From: Sacculina carcini | Taxonomy: Eukaryota; Arthropoda; Thecostraca; Sacculinidae | Length of the DNA: 64,000 nt | Direction: 5' to 3' | NCBI GenBank assembly: GCA_916048095.2 | Contig: OU696575.1 | Span: forward strand, 11,685,468-11,749,467 | Part shown: one piece after another, positions 22,754 through 36,802 of the stretch | Layout of the letters: each line of letters opens with the position of its first letter | Position numbering within the stretch: position 1 is the stretch's first letter | Notes under the pieces: model-generated | Told to the model about the DNA's origin: nothing | Databases searched by the model: none | The model's input: the letters and a program-made list of their open reading frames with translations, nothing else | Program-made: the position numbers and the translations under genes

Positions 22754-24034
22754 TCCTGAATCTAAACTCTAAAAATAGAAAAACACGCAAAAATCAAAAC
22801 ACAAAATACACCGCAGTGTAACGTGGTTGTTGTAACCACGCAGTGTAACCATGCACCACGAATCATAATCGTCATTTTTGTACTTCCCAGACGTACACTA
22901 ACTTATACAGAGCCGAATAATATATTTTTCCCCATTTTTAACACAATTCCGCTGCCATTTGAAATATTTTACATCCTACATATTATTCCCATCATTAGTA
23001 GCGTTAGTAGCGTTGACACAGAGAGTCTGCACATTTGCGCGTTGACACAGACTGACGTGTCACATTTCCTGTCGCCAGGTGGCGCTCAAATCCCACGTTT
23101 TTTTTTGTTTTATTGTTAAAATTTACTTATTTTGTTGTCTTGATTGTGTATTGTCCTTATTTTTCGCGTTGAGTAGCTGTGTGCCGGGCTATTTTTCTGT
23201 TTCATTTTATTAGTACCACTGTTTTTTTAAATCGCGTATATATGCTCACGACCACAACAAATTTCCTCAGTCTTTGCGAGTGACCTAGCTGTCGTGTGTA
23301 ATATATGTGTAATGCGTGGTTTAACTGTTTGCCTCTGTGCGAACGCTGGGACCTTCTACCTATCATGTCGATATGTGTGTGTTTACTCTGGCGTTTAACC
23401 TTGACACACAATTTGGTATATGAAAATTTCAAATCTTTCATATATGATATTCTCAATACTAACTTATAAATCCGGGCTAGATTTAGCATAGACACACGAC
23501 TCCACCGCCCCCTTGCGGTGACAAATTGAACTATGTCAGGTGTGTCTGTTCTAGCACAGGTGTGCGTCTCGTTATGAATCACACAGACAAATGTTCAATC
23601 GCCAACCTGATTTTCACGACATCACGTGTCATATACAATCAACGAGTTTGCATGTCCGTGTGTGTGTATGTGTATGTGTGTGTGTGTGTACGACTTCGTT
23701 GCAGGTAGTACAAACACACACACATACACATACACAATACGCTGTCATCACGAATTAAATTGCTGAATTATGACGCTCAAATGCGCAACAAGTGTGATTT
23801 GAGAAATTCACAATCTCGTGCTATGATGTCTTGTGTGTTCCTTGGTGTGTGCTTGTGTGTTTGTGTTGGTGTATATCGTGTCAGTTGTGATGCGCTAGTC
23901 AGGCGTGAGGGGTGTATTTACTGCTCGCTATAAACCCTAGTATTTGAGCGCGACTGTTTGAGTGTGAATTTCGAATCATCAGTTTCAACTGGGTATTTTT
24001 AGCCAAAATATTCACTTATATGTGATTCGGGACA
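22754..24034. promoter_or_regulatory. Probable bidirectional promoter region
   Basis: About 1.3 kb lies between the divergent start of ValRS (minus, 22753) and the coiled-coil gene (plus, about 24035). I see no clear TATA box. Two TG/CA runs lie at about 23655-23735. No supported gene is present. Confidence 0.4.
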
Positions 24035-26186
24035 ATGCGAATAATTTATGATGTCATTAGTGCACAACAACGATGGACAATGTGGCAAATGCTAGTCGAA
24101 TGGAATTCCTCAGTGACGTCAAGTATGACATCATCAGAAGCAGGTTATGACGTCATGAAACCAACAACAGAATGGATTCGTGACTATCTGTATCGTCTAG
24201 TTATTGGAGGTCACCTCATTAACTGGCTTATAACTCATGGTGACTGATTCTGCACTATTTTTATATTTTCAATCAATTTTTAATAAATGCTATCAAACTT
24301 AATGCCTCCTTTAATATTTATGAGTTTAAAAATTTAATATTTGGCGCTTTCTTTGCTTGGTATATTTTGGGTTTATGATATATCGTTGCTGCTTCAATTT
24401 GGAAGTTTACATTTGATGTGCATTTTGCCATGCTGCATAATATTTTTGTATTTAATATTATATCTAATAAATTTTAATCATCTGCTTTTGTGTGTGCGTG
24501 CTTATGTTTTATAACACAGGTTTTATGCCTGATTTAGTGGCATCATTTGCTGCTTATGGGAAGAAGCAGGTGCATGAAGCGGATGATGGGATGAGGCGAG
24601 AATGTTTGCTGCCTCTGCAGTTGTTTCCTTGCTGTGATGCTGGCCATTTCACACGATCACACAGTCTACAGCAGCTTCATTACACAACACAGTCAAATAG
24701 CGACAATAAAGAATGTTACGACATTATGAGTAGAGAGAATTCTGGCAGAGTTGAGTTTGAATCAAGTGAGTTAAATTCGACGGTGAACAGGCACAATAAG
24801 TTTTTTTCAATATCGACTGGGTGCAAAAATGAGCCAGTTTTACAGCAGAAAATCACTGACAATATTGTCCATCAACGAACTGTGATCTTGAACAATCCTT
24901 CATGCGATTCTAGCGTAGAAAACATCAATGATTGCAGGGCGTTCTCGAAGAAAGCTAGTTTTTCGAATAGCTTCAGAGCGTGTATATCGATACAAGACAA
25001 CAACAGCTCACTCACAATGCAATGTTCACAAGCACCACGTGACACCGCTGATCCCGGCAGCTGCAGCCGTCGTCCCAGCAAGCAGCTGATGGCCAGGACA
25101 GCTGCTGTGTATTCCACCATCAAGCAGCTGGATAAACAGCTGACACAGGCACACACTCAGCAAATGAGACTGGCTGCACAGCTCACTCTGGTCACTGAAA
25201 CACGCCAGCAACTGCACCGGCGACTGCGCGCTGAAATCGCCGCACGTCACGCGCTACAACTGCAACTGCGCCACGTGACGGCTCAGCTGAGTGCAGCCGA
25301 GCAGCGCGTGACACGACTGCTGCAGCACGTGGCGCAGTGTGGTCGTCGCGTGGCGCACCAGCGACGTCGCCTGCGCCGCCACGTGGCAACACTACGGCGC
25401 ACCAGCTGCTGGCAACGAAGCAGACTGAGACGCCTGGCTGAGATGACAGCCAGACAGCTGGAAGAACGGCAGCTGTTGGTCGTGCAGCTGCAAGAGTGGA
25501 AGCGTTTGGCAGCCGGCCAGCAGTGGCAGCTGCAGGCGATGAGTGCAGGGACGGCGCGAGCTGTTGAGCGCGTGCTGGAGCAACTGAACGCGGTTAATGA
25601 GCAGAACCAGTGGCTGCTGGAGTTGGACAGACAGAGTGGCAGACAGAGTGGCAGACAGAGTGGAGGAGTATGTGGCAGCAATGACACGTGCTTGTGGCGG
25701 CCGAGATTGTTGCACGAGATGAGAGCCTCAGCTCGTCTGCAGTGTAAAATGAGTGCACAGTGGCGTGCACTGGCTCGCAAGAAACACGAGTGTGTTTTCC
25801 TTCAACTGGAAAATGATTGGCTGCATAGGCAAATGCTCACCTCAAATCGACACAGAAATCACCAGCATCTATCAGATGAGACGTCAACATCCATGGCAGA
25901 AGCACTAGCGAGTAACCCACAAACCTCTCCCCATCTCAACAATATGAATGGCCCACACAGGGGGCATACGATCAGTCAGAAAGGGGGTGCTATTAGCACG
26001 CGAAAAATCCGTCACTTATCCAATAGTGACCCGGCGTATAATTCGTTAACAAACGGAGATGATACGTGGATGAGTGGCGAGGGTTTATCAGCACAAAATA
26101 TGTTCTGCTGTCTGCGCGATACGCAGCTATGCGATGCTACAAATGAGTGTATTGTTGGGTCAAGCGAAATTTCCAATAATCCATAG
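24035..26186 (+). CDS. Unrecognised coiled-coil protein, two exons
   Basis: Proposed exon 1 is 24035-24143 (ATG at 24035) and ends CAG|GT. Exon 2 is 24520-26186 and starts after ACACAG. The join restores one frame (phase 1) of about 591 residues. The first half is Ser/Asn-rich and low in structure. About 200 residues in the middle (genomic 25080-25640) are rich in Gln, Arg and Leu with heptad-like spacing, predicting a long coiled coil (IKQLDKQLTQAH, LEERQLLVVQLQEW). A small SGRQ repeat follows. The C-terminal part is again Ser/Asn-rich. AATAAA signals lie about 30 and 50 bases after the stop. I do not recognise the family; a scaffold or cytoskeletal role would be a guess. Exon 1 is less certain than exon 2. 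Confidence 0.7.
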
Positions 26187-26325
26187 ATGAGCTAAATACT
26201 ATTTCATCAATTTCTAATAAATAATTTACATTTTATAATAAAGATAGATTTTCACATTTAACTGTGTTGAATGAATTTTTTTGAACATCGAAATATACGC
26301 TGAATTTGATTTGGCCATCTGATTT

Positions 26326-26402
26326 CACACACCGTATTTGCCGGTGTATAAGTCGACCTTTTTCGATCAAAAATCGACCGAAAAAATCGATCTCGACTTC
26401 TA
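26326..26402. mobile_element. Possible MITE end cut by an assembly gap
   Basis: CCGTATTTGCCGGTGTATAAG followed by internally palindromic TCGACC/TCGATC words, running into the N gap. The other end is not visible, so the class is unknown. Confidence 0.25.
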
Positions 26403-26602
26403 NNNNNNNNNNNNNNNNNNNNNNNNNNNNNNNNNNNNNNNNNNNNNNNNNNNNNNNNNNNNNNNNNNNNNNNNNNNNNNNNNNNNNNNNNNNNNNNNNN
26501 NNNNNNNNNNNNNNNNNNNNNNNNNNNNNNNNNNNNNNNNNNNNNNNNNNNNNNNNNNNNNNNNNNNNNNNNNNNNNNNNNNNNNNNNNNNNNNNNNNNN
26601 NN
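26403..26602. other. Assembly gap (200 N)
   Basis: Run of exactly 200 N. Confidence 1.
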
Positions 26603-27634
26603 TACTAATGGAGTACTCACTGATGGCGAATACTTTCCTGCTATGCTAATACAAAAATTTCACAACATTTAATGAAACAATCTGTAGATATTTTATTTTT
26701 TCATTCAGTGTCATTTTATTTAGAATGAAGGTTTTGTAAATAAACACTTTCAATATGATTATATGTCTCTGATAATTATTTCTGAAAAACCGCAAACTTT
26801 CTGAAAAAAAGTGGAATTAAAACGTATATTTTTTTGAGTTGGACGATAGTTTTGGTGTTCTGCCAACCTTAAAAAAATATGAGCAATTAATTAATATAAT
26901 AACGTATTTATATACTTATATATATACCAATGTAGGTTGTGTTATGCATTAGACGGTTGTGTAGCCTTGCTCTTGCATTACAATGAAAACTACAGCCAGT
27001 TGATTTTGTTTGAAAAATTACTCGTCTGGTGGAAATTCAGTTTATTCCCACAATATTTATTTTCTTTTTCTACATAATTTTAATATACCAATTAGCAAAT
27101 AGGAGGAAATATACATGGTATATACATTATAGGCGGCTATTATAGGCTTTCTGATAAATGATATCTTCTTAGAAGCATTTCAAGTACTTATTCCACCATG
27201 CGCAAACGAAGTGCGCAAGTGAAGCCATAACGGATCTCAGCTGATTGAAAGAAAGTCGATTAAATCAACCTGCACACGTACACAAGTTGTGATCCAATTT
27301 TCAAAATAAATGCAGCACAGCAAAAAAGTATAAAAATTTGCCAACATAAGATTGATTTATACGATGGAGTATATTGTGACAGTTGGGGGGGGGTATTAAC
27401 CTAGTACTCATCTTGCACTGGCGCTTGCACATGCTGTATGGTACGTATGAGCGAGCATGGTGAGATATGTGTGAGTTCTGGTGACAGAAACATCAGCTGC
27501 CAGCATCGCATTCTCTACAATAAAAACATCGCAACGTGGATCACCGCTTTTTTTACCTCGTTTGGCTTGCGTTGCTAGTCGACATTGTAGCACACAGAAC
27601 ACAGACATCGTAAATGTTTGACGTGTGCACGTGA

Positions 27635-27699
<65 letters not shown>

Positions 27700-29475
27700 G
27701 GACACAGGCCAAATGAGTTTCTGTGGAGCCAACAGCCACTGCTTGGCCCGTCGCTTCGTAATCAATGCTAACATTTGCACGTAAATTGCTCAAGTGTCCA
27801 TCAATTATTTCAACTAATGTCACAAAGTGATTTTCAGTTATAAATACCCTGTTTGTTCTTCTCACAAAAACTTTACTGTTATTTAATATCAAATCAAAAT
27901 TGTTTATGCCACGGCAAAGATATTACGAAGCCTTAATTTATAATTAGCAAATATTTTGTCATCTAGCGTCAGTCTGAACTTATGTCCAAAAATTTCACTG
28001 AATCAGAAATAAGTTGTTCTTATTCAGTCAACGGGCATGTAAATTCATGTATTTGCCAACAATAATTGCAAATATTCATCTTAGTAAATTTACTCAAGCA
28101 ACAGGCGTTATGCCATATTATGTAGGGAATCTAAAATTATCAACGATCATTTGGCAGTTGAAATTATATGAATTTACAGGAGAAATTATTGTAACAGAAT
28201 GACGCAGCCGGATTATAATAATTGTGCCAGTCATTTTTCTTCACCGTCAGTATTTTGCATTAATTATACATTTTCCGTGTGGTTTGTCACAATGATCGTA
28301 TAAGCACAATAATGATCGTATAAGCAGAATACAGGCGTCCTCTATACACACGGGGTTGATGGAATTTCCTTTTGAAAACTAGAATAATGACACATTTTCG
28401 ATTAACATCAATGTGTTCATTTTCTTCGGCCTTTTCAATGTAGATATCAGATGACTAAATTGATGTCATAACACACACAATTATGTTCCCAGCGTCATAT
28501 TGCACAGTGTGGTCCTGGAACCCAGCATTGATGTAATTACGTCATTCTTTGTCTGCACTGAACCAGGTTGTCTTTCTTATTTGCCCTTCATGAGTGATGC
28601 CATCACACTGGTGATATTTCACAATACCCACTTATGCGGCACAAAGTTTAGTTGCACTTCTAAAACACGACGTCACAGAACTTGATGTGTGGACACGAGA
28701 AATATATAGAAATTTCGGAAAATCGGAAAATATTCATGGAAATTTAGGACAATTCAATTAATTGATCTATCATGTCTCTGTCTGTGATGTATCATGTATC
28801 ATGTCTGTATGTATCATGTCTGTATGCATCATGTCTGTGTCACTTGATTCATTAAGCTTGTGAGTTTGGCAAAAATCTCCATACCAGATTAGGCTTTTAT
28901 AATTTTGTTTCTGATAGTAAATTTTCCACTGAAAAAACTCAGAATATTAAAGAGCATAATTACTCGAAATACGAGTAATTATGTAATAGTATACGGAGGA
29001 TGCAACACGCGTAATACATACGAGTAATACTCGTATTCCTCCTCTATAATTTGTGATTCATTAGAACTTATTTATTACCAACAACTCGTTAATACCAAGA
29101 GAAAGCGTCTTTTAATTATTGAAATATTGTCAACTTATATCAAAATATTGTTGTTGTCAATTTTCTGTTGTTAGTGCATTGTTGTCATTTACTGTCAATT
29201 GTCCATAAATGTATAAAATTGTACCAATCATTTGCTGACTTTTTCGTAAACTTAGTAGATACGTAGTTTCTTAGCCAAAAGCCAGCGTATCTGAGCTGAA
29301 TCGAGAAATTAGCTTATTTTATAAATATTATCTTCATTTTCTTAAGCTTGTGTTCCGGCAATAGAAATTGAGGTGAAGGAATTTGGGCGTATATTTTTGC
29401 ATAGCAGTGTTATAGTTGTGTTTCCCACACTTATACGAGCTGTGTGTTGTGTTGTGAAGTATTGTCAGTGAGGCT
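26603..29475. other. Gene-poor AT-rich region
   Basis: No supported gene. It contains a (TG)n array at 27637-27699, a G9 run near 27385 and short ATCATGTCTGTATG repeats at about 28785-28840. A near-palindrome of CGAGTAAT/ATTACTCG words lies at 28975-29035. Confidence 0.6.
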
Positions 29476-29527
29476 GCAGTGAGATGGCAGTACAAGTGTT
29501 GCTGTGTCAGTGATGATCACATCATGA

Positions 29528-30132
29528 TTGTCAGCACGCAGTGTCAGGACAATGTCGCCGGCTCTTCAGAAACTGGACATCGTCTCGCTCAATCACAAGA
29601 GCCTCACCCTCAAATTCGCCTGCCTCAATCTCCCACGTGCTCAGATACGGCGCTTGCAAGCCATCGAGCAAATTGCATGCAGCAACGTCAATCTACCGAC
29701 AGCGCGAGATTGTGTGTTAAACCGGCCGACAATTTGTCTTGTTCCTGCTCGACTCTGTGCCAAAATGCCCCGCTCTCAGCTCACTGCGGCCGCTGCTTCA
29801 ATAGAACGTGCAATAGATGGTCGTCCAATGTCTCCCGTGCTGCCAGTTTGAGAGGCAGCGGCGGGTTGGAGCGCCAATTGTCGCAGCCCCACGACCAGAT
29901 TCACGCGGCCATGACGAGACTGCGGGCCTGGAACAGTTGCAGTCTGCATCATCTTCACTTGCACTCATCAACGCGCCGGTGTCTGGACATTGCTGATGTA
30001 GCTGCCGACACCCTGCGCTGTCAAGGAGCCAGCAAGCTACTAGCTCCGGTCAGGCCCACACCACTTGCACCAGTCTGTCTACCATTATCATCATCATTAC
30101 TACCACTAGCACAGGCACATCCAGTGACATGA
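29528..30132 (+). CDS. Doubtful ORF region, unknown protein
   Basis: GC-richer stretch with two overlapping open frames. The frame from about 29551 (MSPALQKLDIVSLNHKSL) to 29851 has the more protein-like codon use. The frame from 29479 to 30132 stays open longer and is Cys/Ser/His-rich. I recognise neither. It may be one gene with a frameshift near 29800, an exon of a spliced gene, or non-coding. TA-rich DNA with AATAAA (about 30230) follows. Confidence 0.3.
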
Positions 30133-31620
30133 CAAGAGTACAAGCACTATTACAAACAGCTTCAACAATCGTTATTGAACACTCGTGCGGGCAAACATTT
30201 TTTCTAGTTCTAATTATATGACAAAACAATAATAAATATAAAATATAAGTATCGAATTCGCATTTTGCACATTTTGTGGTTCTTTTTTTATATATTAAAA
30301 AATCTTTTAGGCTGGGCGTATCCATGAATGACCGAGCTCACGTTTTCTACACGTAGAAGGCGTCAACTAGGCAATGGAAATGTGTACATTTTGCGTGACA
30401 TGTGCGAATACATGCCTTCCCAGTTGAAACGGCTTGCGCGTGCGCACGTGACTGTGCGATCGATCTGTCAACATGTTCCCCAGTGTGTATGTATGTGTGT
30501 GTGTGTGTGTGTCTGCGTGTTGCATACTGTGCCTTGACGCAACCTCTGCGACACGTAGTTCAACACGTACACAACAATTCCAGTAATCAACATCGGGCAT
30601 TTAGTGAATATTGAGTTCTACAGTGCCGCAACTCACACACACACACAGTTCACTACTGTTCTAAAATGTGACCGTCCCATCTGCTGTACTATGCTACGAC
30701 ATGAGGTCATCGTGTCTGCTAGAAGAGGCGAGTTGTGACAATTATTTGCCTGCTGCCAGTTATTGTCTCAATCGCCATAATGTGGCGCAGGGCTGCTGTT
30801 GTCATGGTGAGCCGTCAATCTAGCTGTCAATCTAGCATTAATTACTTCTGTCATGCGGACAATATGGGCTCATTTATAGTCAACGTTTCGTGTCAAATAT
30901 TCTGCAGTGTTCAAATGGTGAATCGTTTGCAATAAGTCAAGTTTTAAGCGTGTGTCCAGCAAAATAACTTTTTAGGTAATTATTTCAGGAAATAATTTAA
31001 TATTATGTACTTGGTGATATATACGCTCTGCTGTGCAAGTTATATATGAAATATTATACTCTTGACTTATAGTTTTTTCTTTGGCGAATGTTTGATCCGT
31101 ACTAATCATTTTGAGTGCAGATAAGGCAGTTTTCCATGACCTTGTCCCATATTTCAACAGTTACTGCAATCAAGCGGTCCCTCTCGCAGTCACCTGTTGC
31201 ATGATAATCAATAACCCTGGTGCTTATGTTCTGGTCTCGCAAATGAGTTGCACGTGTACACACGACTCTCACTCATGTCAGTGTATCAAAGCACTGCCTG
31301 CCGAAATATCAGCAGAGTATGATGTTTGAGGTCTGATGGCTCTTCACACTGAAGAACCCACCATTTAGAACGATAACTGGAGTTGTAAATCATCTGAGTG
31401 GTTAAAATTTGCAGGTGGATATGGAATGCTAATGTTTATTTAACTTAAACTCTCAATTCCAGATTATCTTGGTCGGGAAGAAGTTATTTTATTGCTGTGT
31501 CGTTGGCCAATGTCCGTTTATTGCATTATTATTAGGATTTGAGTAAATTGTTCAGCTGTTTACTGTTAAATAATTATGCTCATTTACATGGAAATTTATG
31601 TACATTTTCTAATTTAAAAA
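30133..31620. other. Intergenic or intronic DNA
   Basis: A short TG array at 30484-30512 and no supported coding region. Confidence 0.5.
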
Positions 31621-31622
31621 GA

Positions 31623-31929
31623 TAGGGCGGTATTATGTTGCGGTATTGTGTAGCGGTATTGTGTTGCGGTATTGTGTTGCGGTATTGTGTTGCGGTATTG
31701 TGTTGCGGTATTGTGTTGCGGTATTGTGTTGCGGTGTTGTGTTGCGGTATTGTGTTGCGGTATTGTGTTGCGGTATTGTGTTGCGGTATTGTGTTGCGGT
31801 ATTGTGTTGCGGTGTTGTGTTGCGGTATTGTGTTGCGGTATTGTGTTGCGGTATTGTGTTGCGGTATTGTGTTGCGGTATTGTGTTGCGGTATTGTGTTG
31901 CGGTATTGTGTTGCGGTATTGTGTTGCGG
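31623..31929. repeat. 13-bp minisatellite (GTTGCGGTATTGT), about 24 units
   Basis: Nearly identical units with rare TGTTG variants. Because 13 is not a multiple of three, each frame cycles through all three registers without a stop, giving spurious open frames on both strands. Confidence 0.97.
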
Positions 31930-32591
31930 TTCTAATTCTGTCTCGTTTCTATCACTGTGAGTGTAGCACAGCACCAAAGGAAAAGGAGAAGATAGGTAAA
32001 AGAGGTAAAAGTGGGAGGGTAAAGCAGTCAGCCGCTTTTTCTCGCCTCATACGACACGCTGCGCCAAAAACGGAGAACATTTGAACATTTGAGCACCACT
32101 TTCCATATTTACTGCATAAATATATGTGACATTTGCATTAGGAATTTTCGGAAACATGAAATCGCCTCTCTCATGCCCGTTGTGTCTGGCTGTAAGTGCA
32201 ACTCATTAACCACTGGGCTTTCAATAAACCATTTCTAGCCACATGACATAGAGGAATTATCCATCATTTTCCTCAGTGCATTGTGCTACGTCCAGGTACA
32301 CAGTCAACTGTAAATTGTGAATATACAAGAATTGTGAATTATGGGAGATTTGAATGTTTCCAAGTGCGGGTTATCGTTTGTTTATCGCGCGTTTTACTCA
32401 CTAAATTATCATTTTTCTATTATTCTCAAGAACCAGAAGTGAGTACAAAATGGACCTATGCCAAATATAACTTGTGCTGTCAAAAGCCCGAGGAGTTTCT
32501 GGTCAATGATAGTGCGGGCCCGATGAAGTCCAATACTCACTAGGAACTGGAGTTTGAGCATGCGCGAATGTGTTAGCGCACGCACATACGC

Positions 32592-32635
32592 GTGTGTGTG
32601 TGTGTGTGTGTGTGAGTGTGTGTGTGTGTGTGTGC
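32592..32635. repeat. (TG)n microsatellite
   Basis: TG run with one GAGTG interruption, in otherwise featureless DNA (31930-33700). Confidence 0.9.
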
Positions 32636-33699
32636 GATTATGGCACGTTGGCTGCAACTGAGAGACCGGCATTCAGTTAGAGTTTGGCTGCATTGAAAGT
32701 GGTTCCTTTTGTCAAGTTATGTGTCCATTTAATTGCTCGTAACAAATCCTCTCATAAAGTTGACAATGTGAAGCCGCTTGAGCAATAATGAAAGTGGAGG
32801 ACGTTCATACGGTCTGGCACGTAATAATTGTGCACCGTTTCCTGCTACTGTCTCTCACTAATCACCTCTGAGCAATTACACAATTCCTATGTGAAATATT
32901 TCTTTCTCGTCGGCTCTTCATCACTCCAGCTGTCTGAGTTTGATCGCCAATCAGCTGAACTGTCACATTTTCGTGCCAGATTGTTCGAAAGCCAAGTTGA
33001 CTAATAACGCAATGTCGATCTTCTCGTTTAACTCGAATATACCACTTCTAATGAGACTAATGTCACCAAAATAGCTCAGCCTGGAGAAAAACATGAAGCA
33101 GTTTCAACACTGACCTCTCGACATCGACGGCACATGTTTGAGAGCTGGTAACAATTGATAGAGGAGGTTGAACACTGAAAGTCGTCTAGATGAACGGCAG
33201 AGAGAATTGTGAGACGAGCCAAATGCTGGCCCGTCGTAAACAAGCATTTCGACAGCAACGTTGCATGACCGCATACAGCCAGTCTAGGTCCAGCTGTTCT
33301 CAACGACAAGCTTCTGTGGTCAGCATAAAAAATCACCATCATGTCAGTCACTGTGTGAGTTCCACAGTATTTTTATCAGCCCGAGCTCGCGACTTCCTCA
33401 AAACTCTTCGCGTCACGACAAGCCAATATTTAGCTCAATAAGAGCCTAATATATAATGTTATTTGGTTCTACAAGCAACAGCCGATAAATTGGTTATATT
33501 TAATGTAAATAAATTTCTGCTATGAATAATCTTATATTGATAATATTTTTTCATTTATGCATTGTTGAAATTTGGTTGTGTCAGTTTTGTATTGTCATTT
33601 ATACGTCCCTAAGTCCTCGTTTTAGATGGAATTCTACCAGGAATTTTTTTAGACGAAACAATTTTCAGTTTTCACACAGTATTTGTCTTACTATCATAT

Positions 33700-33860
33700 C
33701 AATTCATGATGAGGTATGAGATTGCTCCGCCTCGAATTTTATATTATCCACTCTATTTTTGAACGTTGTTAGGCTGCTTGATACCACAATTTCTTCAAGC
33801 AGAATATTCCACGCTGATCTGACACTGGAACTAATTTTGTGAACTTTTTTCAACTAGCGT
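33700..33860 (-). mobile_element. Small non-LTR retroelement remnant
   Basis: The minus-strand translation reads VRSAWNILLEEIVV and LTTFKNRVDNI, like the conserved end of retroelement RT proteins. It is very short and degenerate. Confidence 0.4.
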
Positions 33861-33971
33861 GGTTAACTAAAGCTTGTTCGTGACCGTTCTACTTTCCTAC
33901 TGACTAACCACACCGATATCTTCTGTTCTCGTCTTCCCCTCCAAACACTCATAAATAAACACAAAATTATG

Positions 33972-33973
<2 letters not shown>

Positions 33974-34059
<86 letters not shown>
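33974..34059. repeat. (TG)n microsatellite, 43 units
   Basis: Pure TG run immediately upstream of the first visible SK channel exon. Confidence 0.97.
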
Positions 34060-34061
<2 letters not shown>

Positions 34062-34062
<1 letters not shown>

Positions 34063-36758
34063 AGTTACGCAAGCCGGTGTCAACCCTGTCGATTCCAGGC
34101 ACGGTGCGGTGTGGAGGAACGGGTGGTGTAGTGGCAGGTAGCAGTGTGACCGCAGCAGGCAGCGCAATATTGTCCGGCTCCAAGGAGGCGGAGGAGTCGG
34201 CTGTGGCGCTAGTAAGCGTGCACAGCGAATATCCCCCGGACTATCTCGAGGCAAACTCCAGTCAAAAACCCTCGGTTGGTTACAGGCAAGTATGAGCTTA
34301 TGTGCAGAATAGACCGCAACACTTGCACACTTTGACAATTGGTCTGTGGCGTACACATCTATGTAATTTTTTGTTCTCTTGTAATTATATTTTTCATGTC
34401 ATTAGATTCGTTTTTGATTCGATGTAATGTGTATATTTTTATATTAACTGCGTTTCCTTATTTATGTGATCGATGATGTGATTTTGCATGATGTCCTGCA
34501 GTAAGGCATGCTAGGTATATATGCTTGTTTTGTGTCTAGTGACAAGCGGTTGTCCGCTGTTAAAATTAGTTGCTAAATTTAGGGCATCTGAGAATGACGC
34601 TATTTGTGCACGCAGTTAGCAATAGGGTTTGCAATCACGTTATCGCTCGCTTGCAATTCCCAGTAGGAGAGCTCAAGCTAGAATCAGGCGATTCTACGTC
34701 ATGTGTGGACATATAAAAAGGCACCTGTTATCAGCATCAGTGGTAGATGTGCTGAACATTTCGAGTATGGCAGAGCTACTCTCTGTGTTTCGGTAGTTTG
34801 GTGTATTCTGTCACTCGGGTCTTGCACAACGCTAGAGTGAAGTGGTTATTCTTCTGCTCACTCGTTCGTTGTTCGCCCGCTGAGGCTAATATCACTTGTA
34901 GAGGTCTAGATATTAGCTCGTGACCCTTTTCAGAGAGTGACTACACCTCTGTCTGGGAGTGTCGCCCATTTCTGTTTTTTTGTAGTTTGCTCGCTGCGCG
35001 TATGTACACTGTGGCCGGCTGCGCCTATTTTTACTTGTGTGTATAACTGCGCGTATTGATTGATTGTATTACTGTATATTGCACTTGCATGTTCTGTACT
35101 GTACACGATTGTATGATGTATTGTTATGTACTGTTGATGTGTAGTAGTAGATAACTGAAACTACAGCTTATTTGTAGCTTGTGGCGAAATAAGCCATTTG
35201 ATTGAAATTAGTAGAAATACGAATTGGACGGAATAAAATTTTCCTAATAACATTTCCAACCAGAAATTAGATGGCTGAATTTCAGCCGTGATACAGTGCC
35301 AGGCTGCTTAATGTGGTACTTTGCCAAGTGTTCAACAAATGTCTTAATTTTGACTGTCAAAAAAGCTTTCACAGCAAAGTTTCATGAGGTTCTGAAGTCA
35401 AATATTAATATTTAAGCAGCCCATACACACACGAAGTGGATGAAGCACATGAAGTGGTGATATAGCTAGAAGGGACTAGACATTCATGGATAATGAAATA
35501 AGCAGATCAGTGAAACATTCATTCTTCAACAACATATAATAACGTTTATTCCTCACCAACATATAATAATGTATATTCGAATATTATATATTTTTATACA
35601 TTAACTCTTTAAAACCCATGTTACGCATATTTAACATTTGTTTCATAAGTTGTTTCAAGAGTATAACACATTAACCAATAATAACACTAACAAATTTACC
35701 CTCAAAACCCAGAGTAACACCATTTCAACATCAAAATCACACCTATTGAGCAAATACGCCACTACAGCTTGCTGAGGGATGGAGGGAAACAGCTGATGCA
35801 CAGGATACAGGAGATCACCTTGTATCCTAGAGGGTTCAATCCAAACTTTACCAGATTTGGTAGAATTGATGGTGTAAGTTAGGCAGCCATGTATTGTGTG
35901 AGTGTGGTGGTTGATCGTAAATCCAGTTGGTGTCAGAGTGGGTTGAGTGTTTGAAATACTTGAATCAGCAGAACAAGAACAGCTAGCTGCTAACTTTCTG
36001 CTGAACAATGTCTCGCCTCTCTCGCTCGCAATCAATTTATCAGCGGATCCCGCAGCCAGTATCCACGAGCCGCACTGATTTGATTTGTCTCAAACACGGA
36101 GACTGTGCTGGCAATAAGACCAAACTTTATAAGCCTCGCGATATGTTGTGCTATATATTTGCTGAGCATGTGCAAATAGTCATCCATTTTCTGATAGATG
36201 TGGTGAAACATATCTGAATATCTTCTTTGGTAATGTGAAATATGACAGTAATATCTTATTTGAAGGATTGAGTTTATATATAACTAAATATATAATATAT
36301 AATAAACATATATAATAATGACAATTAGTAATTTAATGTGATGTTTTCCCAGGTTGGGACGACGGAAAGCCTTGTTCGAGAAACGCAAGAGGATCAGCGA
36401 TTACGCGTTAGTGATGGGCATGTTCGGTATAATTGTGATGGTACTGGAAAACGAACTGAGTAGCGCAGGCTTCTATGACAAGGTATGCGCTAATTGTCTC
36501 CTTAATGAATCAACTTTTAAATACACTGCATAACTCCACTAAAATACACACCATTTTGCCTAGATAGGGAAACAGATTTATAATTTCTCAGAAAATATCC
36601 CAAAATTGTATGTTCTTTTGTATTTCTGATTCGTATAATTTAAATATATCTGTGTATTTGTCTTGCTTATGTCAATTATTCCTGACAATTCATGTTTCAT
36701 TTCACGCAGTCACAGTATCTGCCGTCATACGCCATATGTTAATTTGTACTTGCACCAT

Positions 36759-36802
<44 letters not shown>

